Notes under the pieces: model-generated | Told to the model about the DNA's origin: nothing | The model's input: the letters and a program-made list of their open reading frames with translations, nothing else | Database searches by the model: none | Made by a program: the position numbers and the translations under genes | Assembly (NCBI GenBank): GCA_028288725.1 | Contig: JAQGIC010000046.1 | Span: 1-62,568 of the forward strand | DNA: 62,568 nt | Origin: Rhodospirillales bacterium | GTDB taxonomy: Bacteria > Pseudomonadota > Alphaproteobacteria > ATCC43930 > CGMCC-115725 | Direction of reading: 5' to 3' | In this document: in pieces, positions 60,950 to 62,568 of the stretch | How positions within the stretch are numbered: position 1 is the first letter of the stretch | How the letters are laid out: each line of letters opens with the position of its first letter

Positions 60950-62565
60950 TCTTCGGGCGTTTACCGATCTCCCAGGCGCTGGGCGCCGTGCTGGCCCATG
61001 CGGTCGGCGCCGGCGAGCGCCGCCTGAAGAAAGGCCGGGTGCTCGATACCGAAGATCTGGCCCAGCTCGAAGCGGCCGGGATCGACCATGTCGTCGTCGC
61101 CGTGCTGGAGCCGGACGATGTCGCCGAGGATATCGCCGCGCGCCGGGCCGCGGCATTGCTGGTCGGGCCCGGCCTGTCGGCCGGTGCCGCCTTCACCGGC
61201 CGGGTCAATCTGTTCGCCGAGGCGCATGGGCTTTTGACCCTGGACCGCGACCAGATCGATCGGCTGAACCGGGTCGACGAGGCGTTGACCGTGGCGACCC
61301 TGCCGCCCTTGACGCCGGTCGCCCCGGGCCAGATGGTCGCGACCATCAAGATTATCCCCTTTGCCGCGTCCGAGCGCCATGTCGCGGCCTGGGAGACGAT
61401 CGCGGGCGCACGGCCGCCGCTGAGCCTGGCGCCGTTCCGGCCCCGCCAGGTCGCCCTGATCCAGACCCTGCTGCCCGGCCTGAAGGCGAGCGTGCTCGAC
61501 AAGACGGTCGAGGTGACCCGGCGACGGCTTGCGGCACTCGGCAGTCCGCTCGCACGCGAGCGCCGCGTCGCCCACACGGTCCTGGCCGTCGCCGACGGGC
61601 TGGCCGCCGTTCTGGCCGAAGGCGCGGAACTGGTCCTCGTCGCCGGCGCGTCAGCGATCATCGACCGGCGCGACGTCATCCCCGCCGGCCTGATCGCCGC
61701 CGGCGGCCGGATCGAGCATTTCGGCATGCCGGTCGATCCCGGCAATCTGCTGCTGCTGGGCGCCCACGGCGCCGTCCCGGTCCTGGGCCTGCCCGGCTGC
61801 GCCCGCTCGCCCAAGCTGAACGGCGTCGATTGGGTGCTGCAGCGGCTGCTGGCCGACCTGCCGGTCGATCGGGCCGAGATCACCGGGCTGGGCGCGGGCG
61901 GCCTGTTAAGCGAGATCCCGAGCCGCCCGCTGCCCCGCGCCGAGATCGGCACCCAAGCCATGCCGCATCGCCCACGGATCGCGGCCTTGATCCTGGCGGC
62001 CGGCCAATCGCGCCGCATGGGGGCGGAGAACAAGCTGCTGCTGGAGATCGACGGCAAGCCCATGGTCCGCCATGTCGCCGAGCGGGTGCTGGCGTCGGCC
62101 GCGCGGCCGGTGACGGTCGTGCTGGGCCATCAGCCCGACGCGGTCAAGGCCGCGCTCGCCGGGCTCGACGTCGGCTTCGTCGAAAATCCGGATTTTGCCG
62201 ACGGGCTGTCGAGCTCGCTCAAGACCGGTCTGGCATCGGTGCCGGAGGCGGCCGACGGCGCCATCGTCTGCCTGGGCGACATGCCCGGCGTCTCGGCCGA
62301 GCTGGTCGATCGGCTGATCGCCGGCTTCAACCCGATCGAGGGCCGCGCGATCCTGGCCCCGACGCGCGGCGGACGGCGCGGCAATCCGGTGCTGTGGGCG
62401 CGCCGCTTCTTCGATGAGCTGATGAGCTTGAGCGGCGATACCGGCGCCAAGCATCTGATCGGAACCTACGGGGAATTCCTGACCGAAATCGAAGCGCCGG
62501 ACGACGGCGTGCTGATCGATCTGGATACGCCTGCGGCGCTTGCCGCCTACCGGGAGACGCGCTGA
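60946..62565 (+). CDS. Molybdopterin-binding and MocA-like nucleotidyltransferase fusion
   Basis: A 539-residue two-domain protein. Residues 1 to about 340 resemble MoeA/MogA-type molybdopterin binding (LLVGPGLSAGAAFTGRVNLF, VLVAGASAIIDRRDVIPAGL, GMPVDPGNLLLLGAHGAVPV). The C-terminal 200 residues resemble MocA: AALILAAGQSRRMGAENKLL, VTVVLGHQPDAVKAALAG, IVCLGDMPGVSAELVDRLI. MocA makes the cytosine dinucleotide form of molybdenum cofactor, used by Cox-type hydroxylases, so the fusion could make the cofactor for the enzyme encoded upstream. The GTG at 60946 overlaps the preceding stop by four bases (GTGA). The gene ends near the window edge. Confidence 0.88.
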   Translation: MIFGRLPISQALGAVLAHAVGAGERRLKKGRVLDTEDLAQLEAAGIDHVVVAVLEPDDVAEDIAARRAAALLVGPGLSAGAAFTGRVNLFAEAHGLLTLDRDQIDRLNRVDEALTVATLPPLTPVAPGQMVATIKIIPFAASERHVAAWETIAGARPPLSLAPFRPRQVALIQTLLPGLKASVLDKTVEVTRRRLAALGSPLARERRVAHTVLAVADGLAAVLAEGAELVLVAGASAIIDRRDVIPAGLIAAGGRIEHFGMPVDPGNLLLLGAHGAVPVLGLPGCARSPKLNGVDWVLQRLLADLPVDRAEITGLGAGGLLSEIPSRPLPRAEIGTQAMPHRPRIAALILAAGQSRRMGAENKLLLEIDGKPMVRHVAERVLASAARPVTVVLGHQPDAVKAALAGLDVGFVENPDFADGLSSSLKTGLASVPEAADGAIVCLGDMPGVSAELVDRLIAGFNPIEGRAILAPTRGGRRGNPVLWARRFFDELMSLSGDTGAKHLIGTYGEFLTEIEAPDDGVLIDLDTPAALAAYRETR

Positions 62566-62568
62566 CTA

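Overview
The window is a gene-dense, high-GC chromosomal stretch from an alphaproteobacterium, most likely of the Rhodospirillales/Azospirillum type. The evidence is the codon bias, the neighbouring recG, sdhE and mfd, the CheY/CheZ pair, the short intergenic palindromes and the frequent ATGA/GTGA gene overlaps. I saw no rRNA, tRNA, CRISPR array, transposase, integrase or phage gene. It reads as ordinary chromosome carrying many metabolic and sensory operons, and I found no obviously new multigene defence or mobile system.

Layout, left half. 1-2.6 kb: the end of an unknown gene, a TIGR04325-like methyltransferase and a CaiB/BaiF CoA-transferase. 2.7-7.4 kb: an operon of penicillin-acylase-family hydrolase, threonine ammonia-lyase and aminotransferase, closed by a long hairpin. 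7.5-13.8 kb: a MarR/adenylate cyclase pair, a soluble chemoreceptor, a Rieske ferredoxin, an iron-type alcohol dehydrogenase and an orphan TAXI binding protein. 14.1-16.6 kb: a secreted PA14-domain protein with glycosidase-like motifs. 16.6-21.6 kb: a TusA-like protein and a probable cytoplasmic sulfite dehydrogenase, soeABC. 21.7-24.7 kb: a secreted alpha/beta hydrolase divergent from an OhrR-like regulator, then cheY-cheZ. 24.7-30.6 kb: a MocR/PdxR-type regulator, a small membrane-anchored Metal_resist-like protein, an alpha/beta hydrolase joined to hutF, and divergent hutI.

Layout, right half. 30.6-35.2 kb: a CYTH/CHAD protein, a DsbA-family protein and a hybrid histidine kinase. 35.3-41.7 kb: mfd, sdhE and recG with a broken antitoxin remnant between them. 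41.7-42.8 kb: ohrR-ohr. 42.8-48.2 kb: two envelope lipoproteins, a PAS protein and an NMT1/THI5-type ABC importer whose ATPase gene has lost its normal start codon. 48.4-62.6 kb: a CoxG-like protein, a membrane chemoreceptor, a divergent Lrp regulator and methionine gamma-lyase, then a Cox-like molybdenum hydroxylase cluster (small, large and medium subunits, CoxD, CoxE, two XdhC/CoxI-family proteins, and a molybdopterin-binding/MocA-like fusion).

How the genes work together. SoeABC would oxidise cytoplasmic sulfite, and the TusA-like protein suggests sulfur trafficking nearby. HutF and HutI are two steps of histidine breakdown. Two OhrR-type regulators, one with ohr and one facing a secreted hydrolase, share a 15-base operator-like motif and may form one peroxide regulon. 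The Cox-like cluster has structural subunits plus maturation factors, but its large subunit has the AYRGAGR loop of form II enzymes, so carbon monoxide is not an assured substrate.

The most interesting observations are the ATA start in the ABC ATPase, the shared OhrR-like operators, the two CheY-binding-like peptides in CheZ, the frameshifted antitoxin beside its palindrome, and the paired tandem palindromes inside a Tat signal sequence. All assignments come from reading motifs and context; no database search was run.
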